From: Bryopsis sp. KO-2023
Lineage: Eukaryota > Chlorophyta > Ulvophyceae > Bryopsidales > Bryopsidaceae
NCBI GenBank assembly: GCA_030272585.1
Contig: BSYQ01000005.1
Coordinates: 1,054,001-1,118,000 of the forward strand
DNA length: 64,000 bases
Direction of reading: 5' to 3'
Below, piece by piece: positions 36,103 through 45,945 of this stretch. The position numbers were made by a program, and so were the translations under genes. Each line of letters begins with the position of its first letter. Position 1 is the stretch's first letter. The notes under the pieces are model-generated. The model saw only the letters and a program-made list of their open reading frames with translations. It was not told where the DNA came from and did no database searches.

Positions 36103-37413
36103 TCAGCCAAGAGTTCCCTTTTCTTTTCTGCCCTTTCCTCCAGAATCGGCCCTGGTTGGAGTGACTGTCATGCAAGCTTTCATGGATGCCTCGTCGAAAA
36201 TCTGCAAAACGGTCCACAGATCAGGGCATTGCTGTTTTGCATCAGGGCTGGGGCCCTTGGTGAAGGCTTCTTTGCAACTTTCGTCTTTTCCATATAACAC
36301 AGCCCCGGTGGCTGCTTCCATGCATGAATTTGCCAAAGTAGAGCTGCAACTTGCCATCAAGACCCTTTCCTCCAACCCTGATCAATGCAGAAAAATAAAG
36401 CCAGCCATTCATTCTAAGTTCTGATGATCGAGATCAGCATTTCATATCAATTGAGCCACCAGCTTCCAAAAATTTTGAAAGGATGACATTTCAACACCAG
36501 GGCCTAGTCCTTTTGCTTATTAAAACTTCTCTGGTTTATTTGAATGCTATAAAGTTTTATTTACGTCAGGCAAACTTGCCCAACGAAGGCCATCCACAAC
36601 AAGGTGATTTAGCCAAACCCCCTCAGAAAAGAAATTCAGCTCAATGTAGTCAGTTCTAGAAAAACCCTCCACAGTTGAATCTAAACTCTGGTTCATTCAT
36701 TTATGCATATATATTTAAAGAACTACAGATAGTTACTTATTAAAAAATACTCACGGGCAGCAAGGGGCATTTGGGGCAACACTGATTCTGTGTCATCCTT
36801 TGCTTGGTTTGGTTGCTTTTCTTTTCTCCCCTTATTGGTTTTTTCCTGACGTTCTGGCGAATTCATGCATTTGGTCCTCACTTCCCTGCATCCTTCCTCC
36901 ATGGCAGCAGCCCCAAGCGATTTACCCAACTGCTGGCAACGCTTGATATATTCCTCAGGGATCTCTGCAAATTAAAAAAAATGCAAAAATGCAAAAAACA
37001 ATGACACAGAACAAAAGATTTGGGGCTGAGCTGATTCTTGAGGTATTGTCTGAGGCAATTCTTATTCACTTGATCATATAGCAATCCATCTTTTTGCCCA
37101 ATGCCCATGCACTTCTTCAAAAATCAAATCTCCCTAATTTCGGTAAATGCTATTTAGCAACGGTGCGCATTCTGTCTGAGCCAACCAAAAAAAGTTAAGT
37201 CCTGTTCGTTGCTTCATTGAGGATACAAGCCTCCGTAACGTAACGGATCTTGTAACGCTGTAACCAGAACTCCCAGCGCAAAACGCTTGAGTGCTTTCCA
37301 GCCAGGTCCATTCGATCGTGGCTGCTCCATTCCTTACCGCCAAACGTTACAGAGGATAGAACTAGGGCCAATAACAGGGTGGAGGACACAGCGAGGGAAC
37401 GCGCCGCCAACAT
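36103..37413 (-). CDS. Small secreted Cys-containing protein
   Basis: Three exons, 37413-37338, 36964-36755 and 36377-36103, join in phase 1 both times and encode 186 residues. The first exon is a signal peptide (MLAARSLAVSSTLLLALVLS ending near SVTFGG). Exon 2 has Cys in IKRCQQLG, EEGCREVRTKC, then a Lys/Gln-rich linker. Exon 3 has Cys in MASCSSTLANSCMEAA, DESCKEAF, QQCPDLW and KACMTV. The paired helix-like Cys spacing suggests a small disulfide-bonded extracellular protein. I do not recognise the family. Confidence 0.72.
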
Positions 37414-37626
37414 GATTGCGAAGGCGCAAAAATTGATTTAGAATAGAACACTGCAGAGCGCTACTCGTGAGCGGAAGCAGTTGGATTGAAATCGTCTGGT
37501 GGTTCGTTGGTGGATAGGGGGTAAAAACGCTTGCGCAGGGAAACGAGAAGGCCATGTCACATCGTAGTCTGTCTTTGCGCTGTGGGGGGACCAGGCGGGC
37601 GGGTGGATGCAATTTTTCGTTTTCTC

Positions 37627-37712
37627 CCATTAACCCACTGCATGAGGATCCCACCCAGAAAAGCTGGAGGAGTTCTCTTCACAAAAGGCTAAACATATTA
37701 ATACTAAATGCC
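37627..37712 (-). repeat. Split direct repeat B2 of the Ngaro-like element
   Basis: 86 bp, from CCATTAACCCACTGCATGAG to ATTAATACTAAATGCC. Copy of B1 at 38133-38218 with no difference seen by eye. It marks the outer 3' end of the element. Confidence 0.9.
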
Positions 37713-37955
37713 ATATTGGTTTACACTTCGAACTGTTTGTTTGTTTGTCCCCAAACCTAACCATTCCAAACCCTCATTAACAAGCATTAATTTGACAGAT
37801 CATTTTCCACCCACCAAAAAAATGGACTGGAAAAAACAAAAAACACAAACTCCAGGGGAGAAAGCCCCTCAGGCTGACTACCCAATATAAACCGAACAAA
37901 AAAAGGGGGGGAAATTTTCCCACTGAGTCCCGCGAAAAGGAAAAAATTGGGCGGG

Positions 37956-38135
37956 AGAAAAACCTCGATTGTAATATGAAAACCGCCCTCTTTTAAGCGA
38001 ACTACTCCCTCAATCATTCTAAGATCCAGTCCGACTGGATCCCCAACTGGCGTCACCTGTCCCTTCCAGGGATAGCTTTTCGTCCCACCCTGAGTCATTG
38101 CGTTCTTTAACCTATCGTACTAACCGTACTAGCCA
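37956..38135 (-). repeat. Split direct repeat A2 of the Ngaro-like element
   Basis: About 180 bp, copy of A1 at 43327-43506, from AGAAAAACCTCGATTG to CGTACTAACCGTACTAGCCA. On the minus strand it contains the start of a short frame, MTQGGTKSYPWKGQVTPVGD, that also begins in A1. Confidence 0.9.
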
Positions 38136-38218
38136 TTAACCCACTGCATGAGGATCCCACCCAGAAAAGCTGGAGGAGTTCTCTTCACAAAAGGCTAAAC
38201 ATATTAATACTAAATGCC
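38133..38218 (-). repeat. Split direct repeat B1 of the Ngaro-like element
   Basis: 86 bp, copy of B2, abutting A2. Lies just downstream (in element sense) of the recombinase stop. Confidence 0.9.
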
Positions 38219-38594
38219 CCTTAACTCACAAGTAAGCAGTAAGGAATCAAATACCATGAAAAAAAACGGTCCCCAGCTGTCCCTAATAACTACTTAATAA
38301 AATAATTCAGCTACCGTTTTTTCCATGCAAAAAATAACAAGTCGGACTCCGTCGCGACCTGCGCTTTGTCGATATACGACCAAACGGCCGTCGACGATGC
38401 AGACCACCCCCCCCAGAATTTAATGTCCCCTTCACTAATCCCAATCGCATACATTGCGGATGCGCCGCCCCGACGAAGAGAGTGATGGCCATACACACAA
38501 CCCTTAGGCAATCCACTTGCGTCTCCAAAATTCAAGATAACTCTGGAGAAGCACTTCGCCACAAATTTCGCATCCAATGAAACTGGCTCGCCAG

Positions 38595-39620
38595 CATACT
38601 ATGGATCTGATCGATCTTCCAAAACTAAGGTAATATTAGGTCACAGCAGTAATCCGACATCATAACTGCGTCCTAGAACCGATTTTAGCAATGATCGGTT
38701 TTTTTTTTTTTTTTTTTTCATTTTTGGCTGATCGGTGATCGTGATCGTGATCGGCCGATCAAATGTTGATCGTGCTCTTGATCGTCCGATCACATGTTGA
38801 TCGTGATCGTGATCGGTTCGCCGATCACCGATCTGATCGGTTGTTCCGATCACGATCCCGATCACGATCAAGCGCCGCGACCTGTCGGCACTTCATCGGC
38901 TGACCTTGATCGGTGTGATCGTGATCGGCCGATCGTGATCGGACCTGCATCCGATCATGATCGGTATTGATCATTTGATCGATGAATTGATCGGTCTCGC
39001 GAAAATGCCGACAAGTCACCACCCGTAGGTGTTTCTGAGGTGGAAGGATTCGAACCGGGTACCTAACGGATTAGAAGCGTACTCACTAACGCTTGGACCA
39101 CTCGGAGCCACGGTTTGTAGGTTATCCGTGTCATTATATACGTGATTTGTCAGTCCGACAAACTGAGGTATATAATGACACGGATGACCTAGTGACCGTG
39201 GCTCCGAGTGGTCCAAGCGTTAATGCGTCTGTCTCTAGTCTGTTAGGTCCCAGGTTCGAATCCCTGCACCCCAGAAACACCTGCGGGTGGTGATTTCTCG
39301 GCATTTGTGATGGACCGATCAATTGACCGATCATGATCCGATCTAATCGGCATCTCCGATCCCGATCCCGATCCCGATCAAGCGCCGCGACCTGTCGGCA
39401 CTTGATCGGCTGACGTTGATCGGTTTGATCGTGATCGGCCGATCAAAGTTGGCCGATTAAATCGGTCAGCCGATCAGATTGGTGATCGGCCGATCTCCAT
39501 CGATGATCGGCCAAACCGATTTGATCGGCGATCGATCTGATCGGAAAAACCCGATCACGATTTAATCGGTCGGACCGATCAATCCACGACCGATTAGATC
39601 GTGATCGGATCCATAGTATG
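38595..39620. mobile_element. hAT-like non-autonomous element nested in the recombinase gene
   Basis: The element begins CATACTATGGATC and ends GATCCATAGTATG, a perfect 13-bp terminal inverted repeat. It is flanked by the perfect 8-bp direct repeat CTCGCCAG (38587-38594 and 39621-39628). The interior is dominated by iterations of GATCGTGATCGGCCGATC-like motifs and by a central inverted repeat with tRNA-like arms. No transposase is encoded. The 8-bp duplication suggests mobilisation by a hAT-family transposase. Confidence 0.85.
39005..39307. repeat. Inverted pair of tRNA-derived (SINE-like) sequences
   Basis: Two arms of about 145 bp face each other around a centre near 39155. Each holds a box-A-like TGGCTCCGAGTGGTCCAAGCG and a box-B GGTTCGAATCC about 50 bp further on (minus strand 39115-39041, plus strand 39195-39265), then CAGAAACACCT. 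Ends match as GCCGACAAGTCACCACCCGT against GGGTGGTGATTTCTCGGC. The arms differ in the middle of the tRNA-like part. The acceptor stems do not pair, so these are not functional tRNA genes. Confidence 0.7.
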
Positions 39621-40620
39621 CTCGCCAGGCAATCGCCATAATGAGGCGAGTGGAGACGTCGCCATTTCGTGATCCTGGCCCCAGTTTTCTTTCCGCGCTT
39701 TCAAAAACTTTTCAAACGCCCCGAAAACCTCTGGGCACCCCGAACAAGGAAAAAGCCTCGACCGTCGCAACTCAAAAGCATTATGCGCTTTATAGCGTCG
39801 CTCGATAAAATGTATCGTGCACTCACCCGCATCCAGTTCCAGATCCTGCAGGCGAACCGCGAACGCCGTATCCGCCCGAGCGAAGAAAAGGAAATCGAAT
39901 ACCATCAATAAAAGATCTCTGACTTGAGGAAGGGTCAGATCCTGTTCCCGAACCAGAGATAGCCAAAATTGGACCGCCCTGGAGGGCACTGGCGAGTGCT
40001 GCACCGGAATCTTCTCCGGTGATTGTTCCGCCAAATCCTTGCCCCATCCCGCGATAAACCTCTTGGTCACCTCGTCCGAAAGTTTCAAGGCGCCCAACAT
40101 AGTCCACGAGTGCATGGATTGGATCGCCGTCAAATACTGGCGCGCGGACACAGGACTCACTTTTCCTTCCTCTTTCAAAAAAGTCAAGTACTCATAAATC
40201 TCCGGGGTTAATACAGGAAACGGGGGTTTCCCTTTGGTAGACTGCATAAAATGCCAAAATTTTCTAAACTTTGCAAAAATAGTATCCCGTCCAGACGGCG
40301 CATTCGATGCAATAATCTTGCGAACCAAATCGGGCACCACATGCAGCCGCAAAGCCACAATCTCAGACGGCCATTGTATATCCACTTCTAGCAAACGCTC
40401 CCAATCATACTGTTGCTGTCCAAACTCCTCGTTTAATACTGCGAGGACAATCTTTCGAAGGGAATTACCTTGTCCTTCCAGAACCAAACCTTCTTCGGTT
40501 TGTTGATAATCCACACTACCGAACGCCAAGGGGGGTACGGGGTCTGGTTGCACGTTCCCGGATGAGGTAAAAATGTCCCTGCTCGATCCGGGAGCCAAAT
40601 CCCTCCTTGGGCTAGGCTCA

Positions 40621-42519
40621 TCACGTGGCGACACCACACTGCTCCGGGCCACCAAGGCAGTACCAAGTTGGTACTACCAACAGGGCACGAACTCGCGGTA
40701 GGTTGTTGAGGAAGTCGATAGTTTTCTCCAACAATCCCCAGGGTGGGTGAACGAACGAAACGCCTCTGTCCCAATCCCTCTGGGAGAGAGCATCGATGCC
40801 TGAGCTCTCGTGTTCCCAAGTTCGTGAGTTGTATTCCTCCACTTGCCGATCCCTGAGCGTGGCAAACCGGTCTATCCGAACCGGGCCAAAGTGAGCCTCC
40901 AACCGACGAAAAATAGCCGGATTGAGTCTCCAGCCATGAGACTGGAGGCGGCTCAATGCGTCTGCCTGGAAATTGTCCTGGGAGGCCACCCAACGTGGGC
41001 ACAACCGCGCCCCCGTCCGCGTCAGAAATTCGACGATCTGCTGTAATACAGGAACCAGAGTCGGCTCGTACACCCGTAGCTTCTTGAGCGCCCAATAAGT
41101 TACCCTGGAGTCCGTAACCACGGATACCAGACATTTGTCGAGGCATGGTTCCCAATGCTCCAAGGCGCGCGACACTGCCGTCAGCTCCTTCCAATTGATT
41201 GACTGTTGCTGATAATCGGCCTGAAAAGAGCCGTGACACACTGCCCCCTGTGCTCGTCGCTCCCGCTCGTCGGTCTCCACCAAGCCTTTCAACAACGAGG
41301 CCCCCCAGCCGGTGAGGGAGGCGTCGGTTTCCAGCGTCCAATGGATCTTCCCGGCTTTCCACCGAGTTCCATTCCAGGACGCGGGAACGTTTCGCCACCA
41401 CTGCAACTCCCTCCTCGCGGCTGCAGATATGGGAACCCATGAATTCCAAGTCTTCTTTTGACCGATCTGAGCGTATAAATGGCTCAAATAGAACCTGGCG
41501 GCGCTTAACGCTGGGCTGGTGCTCTGGCAAAGGCCACAGAACGATGCCACCAGTCGAACTGGGAGCTTCCAACGCTGTCGGCGCCCCCGATCGAGCAACA
41601 ACCGTGCCAACCCCTGGATCCGACACAACCTTGTAACCGGTACTCGTAAAAGACATTGATTGGTATCTATTTCTAATCCCAAATGAATCCTCCTCCTGGA
41701 GGGCGAAAAATCGCTCTTGATGGGGTGGACTAACAGGCCTAAAGCCTGGAAAAATTTTTGAATCCACCTGCCCCATCGAGACAAAACCTTTTTCCCCTTG
41801 TATAACGCTAGAAAGTCGTCTAAATACACTAAAAGCGTGACGGGAATATCGGCTTTCCAAATTTTCTTCAAAATGCCCCCTGGCGGACAAGCCACTTGTC
41901 GCGGAAAACGTAAAAAGGACGACACATCCTTCATCACCTTTGTCCATACAAAGGGTGAAATACACAAACCAAACGGCAATGCACAACACTCGAATAGACG
42001 ACCATTTACCATAATCGTCAAATATTTCCTCAGCTTGGGGTGGATGGGCACATGGAAGTACGCATGTTTCAAGTCCCATTGAATCATGTGGGCGGCTTCT
42101 GGAAAATGGCCCACCGCCGACTGCTGAGTCTCGAACCGGACTTTGGGAACCTGAATCCACTGATTGATTGGTCGTAAATCCATGATGAGCCTGTAGTCGG
42201 GAGAATCGCGTTTCTTGATCAAGAAGGCCTTGGACACCCAGCGATTCGAACGAGCCGGCCGTAACACCCCGAGATCCAAATACTCTTGTAAAATCTTGTC
42301 CCATGCTTGACCAGTTGCCCCCTCCATCACTGAATTCCCCTCGTGGAAGGGGGGCGGCGGTCCTGAGATCCAATTCCAATCCACCCCCTGATGCAACCAT
42401 TTCATTGTGCGCCGGGAAGCTCCCATACGTCTCCAAATCGTCAACCGCTTCCTCGGCTGATTGAAGAGAAAAGTCGTCTGATCGCGAACTGGCCATTCTG
42501 CTGGCGGCCGATACCGCAT
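40621..42519 (-). CDS. Reverse transcriptase-RNase H polyprotein of the Ngaro-like element
   Basis: 632 residues. RT motifs: KKRDSPDYRLIMDLRPIN, QWDLKHAYFHVPIHP, CALPFGLCISPFVWTKVM and the catalytic LLVYLDDFLALY. RNase H carboxylates are visible in LETDASLTGWGASL, QSINWKELTAV, VVTDSRVTYWALKK and NFQADALSR. The C-terminal DRFATLRDRQVEEYNSR to FVHPPWGLL region is characteristic of DIRS/Ngaro pol. The ATG follows directly after the TGA of the upstream gag-like ORF in the same frame. No stop or frameshift was seen within it. Confidence 0.92.
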   Translation of the reverse strand: MRYRPPAEWPVRDQTTFLFNQPRKRLTIWRRMGASRRTMKWLHQGVDWNWISGPPPPFHEGNSVMEGATGQAWDKILQEYLDLGVLRPARSNRWVSKAFLIKKRDSPDYRLIMDLRPINQWIQVPKVRFETQQSAVGHFPEAAHMIQWDLKHAYFHVPIHPKLRKYLTIMVNGRLFECCALPFGLCISPFVWTKVMKDVSSFLRFPRQVACPPGGILKKIWKADIPVTLLVYLDDFLALYKGKKVLSRWGRWIQKFFQALGLLVHPIKSDFSPSRRRIHLGLEIDTNQCLLRVPVTRLCRIQGLARLLLDRGRRQRWKLPVRLVASFCGLCQSTSPALSAARFYLSHLYAQIGQKKTWNSWVPISAAARRELQWWRNVPASWNGTRWKAGKIHWTLETDASLTGWGASLLKGLVETDERERRAQGAVCHGSFQADYQQQSINWKELTAVSRALEHWEPCLDKCLVSVVTDSRVTYWALKKLRVYEPTLVPVLQQIVEFLTRTGARLCPRWVASQDNFQADALSRLQSHGWRLNPAIFRRLEAHFGPVRIDRFATLRDRQVEEYNSRTWEHESSGIDALSQRDWDRGVSFVHPPWGLLEKTIDFLNNLPRVRALLVVPTWYCLGGPEQCGVAT

Positions 42520-43218
42520 TCACTTCTTTGGATGATTCTGATTCTGCGGCGGCTGCTGCTGTTGCTGAGCCCCAGAATTCTCGCCCTGTCCTTGTTGCGC
42601 TCCTTTACGAGAACGACCTTTTTTCTGATCACCCCGAGAGGGCGTAGTAGCGTGCTTAACCTGCGCCCGCTGCAACTGCTCCCGAAACGAGCCAAAATAT
42701 TCGTGGGCCACTGGGGCGGAATATCCCCGGAACTGAGCTCCTTGTAATCGAATCTGATTCTGCAGCCCTGCTGCTGCACCGGGAACGTCAGGATCTTGGG
42801 AACCTCGCGTCTGTAACACCTGCCACTGGGCAACTGCTAAATCCAAAGTGCGTACTTGCGCGGACACAATCGGATGGAGATGTTCACGCAGTGCCTCCGG
42901 AACTCCAGGGTGCGCCAAGAACCCAACCAAATTAGCAGTAGTCACAAACAGCGAATACAATACCGGAGCTGTATTCGCAATCTCCTGCCAGAAGCCTGAA
43001 CGTTTCCCCAGAGTCGATTGTAACTCCAGACCGTCCGCCGTTCGCCCGAAATCAAACCAAAGTCCCAAAGTCGCTCCTGTCGAGGGAGCCTCGACCGGGT
43101 TATTCGCCGCGGGCAAAAGGGTTGTATCCGACAATTGTCGATACAAAGCCAAATCTTGTGGGATAGAAACTCCGTAGTTTCGAGCTGCTGTGGTATACAA
43201 TGGTAAAAGACGATCCAT
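42520..43218 (-). CDS. Gag-like protein of the Ngaro-like element
   Basis: 232 residues starting MDRLLPLYTTAARNYG. The body is alpha-helical in character and the C-terminus is basic and Gln/Pro-rich (KKGRSRKGAQQGQGENSG, then QQQQQPPQNQNHPKK), as in nucleic-acid-binding Gag proteins; there is no zinc knuckle. Assigned from position upstream of RT. Its TGA stop is followed immediately, and in frame, by the RT ATG. Confidence 0.8.
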   Translation of the reverse strand: MDRLLPLYTTAARNYGVSIPQDLALYRQLSDTTLLPAANNPVEAPSTGATLGLWFDFGRTADGLELQSTLGKRSGFWQEIANTAPVLYSLFVTTANLVGFLAHPGVPEALREHLHPIVSAQVRTLDLAVAQWQVLQTRGSQDPDVPGAAAGLQNQIRLQGAQFRGYSAPVAHEYFGSFREQLQRAQVKHATTPSRGDQKKGRSRKGAQQGQGENSGAQQQQQPPQNQNHPKK

Positions 43219-43326
43219 ACAGATGGATCAAAATGAAAACAACACAACCCTCTGGGTTGGGACGCCGCGAGCGGCAGAAAAACTATCAGTTCGAAGAACC
43301 AATACTTTCTTTGGAGATCCAAAGAA

Positions 43327-43506
43327 AGAAAAACCTCGATTGTAATATGAAAACCGCCCTCTTTTAAGCGAACTACTCCCTCAATCATTCTAAGATCCAG
43401 TCCGACTGGATCCCCAACTGGCGTCACCTGTCCCTTCCAGGGATAGCTTTTCGTCCCACCCTGAGTCATTGCGTTCTTTAACCTATCGTACTAACCGTAC
43501 TAGCCA
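43327..43506 (-). repeat. Split direct repeat A1 (5' end) of the Ngaro-like element
   Basis: About 180 bp matching A2 at 37956-38135. It forms the 5' terminus in element orientation and should carry the element promoter. Confidence 0.9.
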
Positions 43507-44206
43507 GTCTACTTTTTTGGATGGGAAAAAAGGGAGCGAATATGAACATGAAAATGAAGCTACAGTGGCCGAGGGATGCTGATGAGCAAGTAGCGAAATC
43601 GTTTTCTATTTGGAACGTTTTTTTTTGGGAAGAGGCCTCTTTTCTCAAATTTGATCCTGGGGTGAAATTTTGTGTAACAGAGGGGGGAGGGGGGGGGCGG
43701 AAGCTTCCTCTGTCTGCTTTCTTTACAGGATACTTGCCTCACCACCATCGAAATTGAAATTTCTCGACAGTTATCGATGATGTTCTCATCTGCTGCTTTG
43801 GACAAAGTCCACACAAACATACACCATCAACTGATGCTAGTCTTTGCTGGATTTTTTTGCATTTTTTTGAACATCAGATGCGATTCTCTTTAAGATCATG
43901 GACCTCCTTCACCCGTAGTGTCTTTCGTTCTTCAAAATTAATATTTTTGTAATTTTTGGTTTGGTTTTCAAAATTTGGGAGTTTACACACCACCATGTTC
44001 CTCTTGACCCATTCTCCACTCAACCCACTCCACCCTGTTCCAAACTCACTACATATGTATATAGCCCCCCCCCCCCCCAATCTATTCCTGATTACAAACC
44101 GTTGAACCCACCAGCCCGACACTGGAAACGACTGATTTGTAAGCATTCAACACCAGGGAAGCAGACAAACTTTTGCGCCAGCCAGGATTCGTTGGCAAGA
44201 TGCATC
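43507..44206. other. Spacer downstream of GNAT copy 1
   Basis: No gene seen. From about 44095 the sequence is part of the duplicated unit that also lies at 45866-45945, 3' of the second GNAT gene. A C14 run sits at about 44067. Confidence 0.4.
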
Positions 44207-44956
44207 TTATTTGACGACTGGTGGGCGAATGTAGGGGCGCGCCACACCAACTTGTCGAAAACCAAGACGCGTCCACACAGGCAATCCGTCCGGACTAGCT
44301 TGGAGAGTCGCACTCCGCATCCCTCGTCTCCGACCATCCGCCAGCAGCCTTTTGACCAGACTGCTCGCCAGGCCTCGACGTCTGTAGTTTTTGTCCGTCG
44401 CCACAAAATGAACGCCCAAGTCGTCACCAAGCGAAAACGTCAGCGCTACACAAGCAAACTCCTCAACATCGCGCAGCCCGTGCGCGCGCAAACGGGGATC
44501 TTTTACTCCAGTAAGGATCTGGGTGAAACCGGTCTGACCGTACGCCTGTTCGTTGATCTCGGCCACCTTCTCAAGTGACGGTTCTTCAACGCTCTTCGCA
44601 GCGCCGTCCAGATTCAAGGTGGGATCGTCCAGTCTAACGCCCATTGTCGGAATCTCGGGAAATTCGGTGTCCACGACACGACCGGCGACAGCGTCGGCGT
44701 CGGTCCACACATAGTGCGACCCTGGATCCTCCACAGGAGGCGCTACTCCGCTTGGCACCACCACAGAACTGAAGAAATCGGCGCAGGTTCCGGTGTCGAT
44801 CCTCGATCCTATGGCGTTGGGCCATCGAACGACTCCTTCGGGTCCCACTGTTTCTCCCATCACTGCCATCAGTTCACCGAAGTTGGCATCCGACCGCCGC
44901 GCCAGTTCCGCGTCGTCGATCACGTCTGGGGTCTTTTTTGCTGCTTCGTCAGTCAT
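44207..44956 (-). CDS. GNAT-family N-acetyltransferase, tandem copy 1
   Basis: Intronless, 249 residues from ATG at 44956 (MTDEAAKKTPDVID). The C-terminal third carries the GNAT fold: VALTFSLGDDLGVHFVATD (strand 4), the acetyl-CoA loop NYRRRGLASSLVKRLL (R-x-x-G-x-A type), then RSATLQAS and VWTRLGFRQVGV. The substrate is not predictable. Copy 2 starts 11 codons earlier with ATG, whereas here the same codon is GTG, so translation should begin at the internal ATG. The N-terminal half is unfamiliar. High CG content and lack of introns differ from surrounding genes. Confidence 0.82.
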   Translation of the reverse strand: MTDEAAKKTPDVIDDAELARRSDANFGELMAVMGETVGPEGVVRWPNAIGSRIDTGTCADFFSSVVVPSGVAPPVEDPGSHYVWTDADAVAGRVVDTEFPEIPTMGVRLDDPTLNLDGAAKSVEEPSLEKVAEINEQAYGQTGFTQILTGVKDPRLRAHGLRDVEEFACVALTFSLGDDLGVHFVATDKNYRRRGLASSLVKRLLADGRRRGMRSATLQASPDGLPVWTRLGFRQVGVARPYIRPPVVK

Positions 44957-45945
44957 CGTTCCACGTTCTTGGGTTAGAACACGCTCCACAGTTTGTTGTT
45001 ATAGCCTGCAAATTATTGGTGACGCTGCTGTCAAGAAGTCGTCCTCCACAGGTTCAAGAGCGATTACGGGACGATATGTTGATATCATGTGTCATTGCAT
45101 GGAAACCCTCGCGCGTACGTTTTCAATCAATCGATCAATCAATGATTACAGCCCCAAAACATAGGAGCCCTTAAGACCTACCAGTACTCCTTCCTGTAAC
45201 TGTCCCACCCACCAACCCACAAGAACTGTGGATTTAGTAGTCTGTGCAGGGAATGACAGCTTACTAGCCTGCGGGCAGTGACTTTGACTGACTGAGCATT
45301 GGTCGGGTCGGTTGATAGGCCTTGCAATGAATGCAGCACTGTGATGGTGCCTGGAGGGCCTGAGTGCAGGTCTTGAGTACCTCTTTGTTTGAACAATAGA
45401 TTGTGACTCCCTGTGGGGTGAAATTTCTGAAAACAGGTTATTTGTTCAGTGTTGAACACAAACGTCCATAGCTTGTGTTTTTCCGTGAAGATAGACTTTG
45501 TCTTTCCCGAGAGCACGATCAATTCAATACACACATTCCTCACACAGTCGGGGCAGAGTCACAACCTCTGAGAGAATATACAAAAAAGGTAACAAAAAGG
45601 ACTGTCCATCATCAGTCTCAATCTCCCTTCACATATGTAGTCAACTATATAGTCACCAATCCCATTCGAAATAAACACTTCATCAAAACATAGGGGCCTG
45701 ACTTCAGGTTTTTGTTTGCCTTGTTTGAGGACTCCAACCCTGGGTCCAGGGACTGGTGCCTGTGAATTTATATTTGTCATTCTGCTTAGTCAGACGAAGC
45801 TGCCGTTCTTGCAGCTTGTCAATCTTTAGTAACCCCATGCCTTGGGAAAAGCCTTCAATCCTTTCATTACAGACCGTTGAAACCACCAGCCCGACACTGG
45901 AAACGAACGATTTGAAAGCATTCAACATCGGAGGCAAAGTGCATC
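44957..45945. other. Spacer between GNAT copies with dispersed repeat
   Basis: No gene seen. TCAA-type repeat and GATTACA near 45123-45147; the rest is unique AT-balanced sequence. Confidence 0.4.

Larger units (their letters stand above)
38311..40655 (-). pseudogene. Tyrosine recombinase of the Ngaro-like element, split by an insertion
   Basis: The N-terminal and core part (40655 to about 39629) carries a SAM-like/core-binding region and FFARADTAFAVRLQDL, the region of the first catalytic Arg. The C-terminal part (about 38586 to 38311) carries HSLRRGGASAMYA (His-x-x-Arg box) and GGWSASSTAVWSYI, where the nucleophilic Tyr is expected. Between them sits a 1,026-bp element with an 8-bp target duplication. 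Removing the element and one duplication copy leaves the reading frame continuous across the junction, so the gene was intact before this event. The start overlaps the end of the RT ORF by a few codons in another frame. Confidence 0.85.
37627..43506 (-). mobile_element. Ngaro/DIRS-like tyrosine-recombinase retrotransposon
   Basis: Reading on the minus strand: terminal repeat A1 (43506-43327), gag-like ORF, RT-RNase H ORF, tyrosine recombinase ORF, then B1 (38218-38133), A2 (38135-37956), about 240 unique bases, and B2 (37712-37627). This A1-ORFs-B1-A2-B2 arrangement of split direct repeats, together with a tyrosine recombinase rather than a DDE integrase, defines the Ngaro type. The A and B copies look almost identical, so the insertion is recent. 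It is inactive as it stands, because the recombinase ORF is interrupted by a 1,026-bp insertion. Confidence 0.9.

Noticed and set aside
39195..39275. Functional tRNA gene (Ser/Leu-like)
   Set aside because: Boxes A and B are present, but the acceptor stem does not pair and the sequence sits in a repeat within a transposon; treated as SINE-like.
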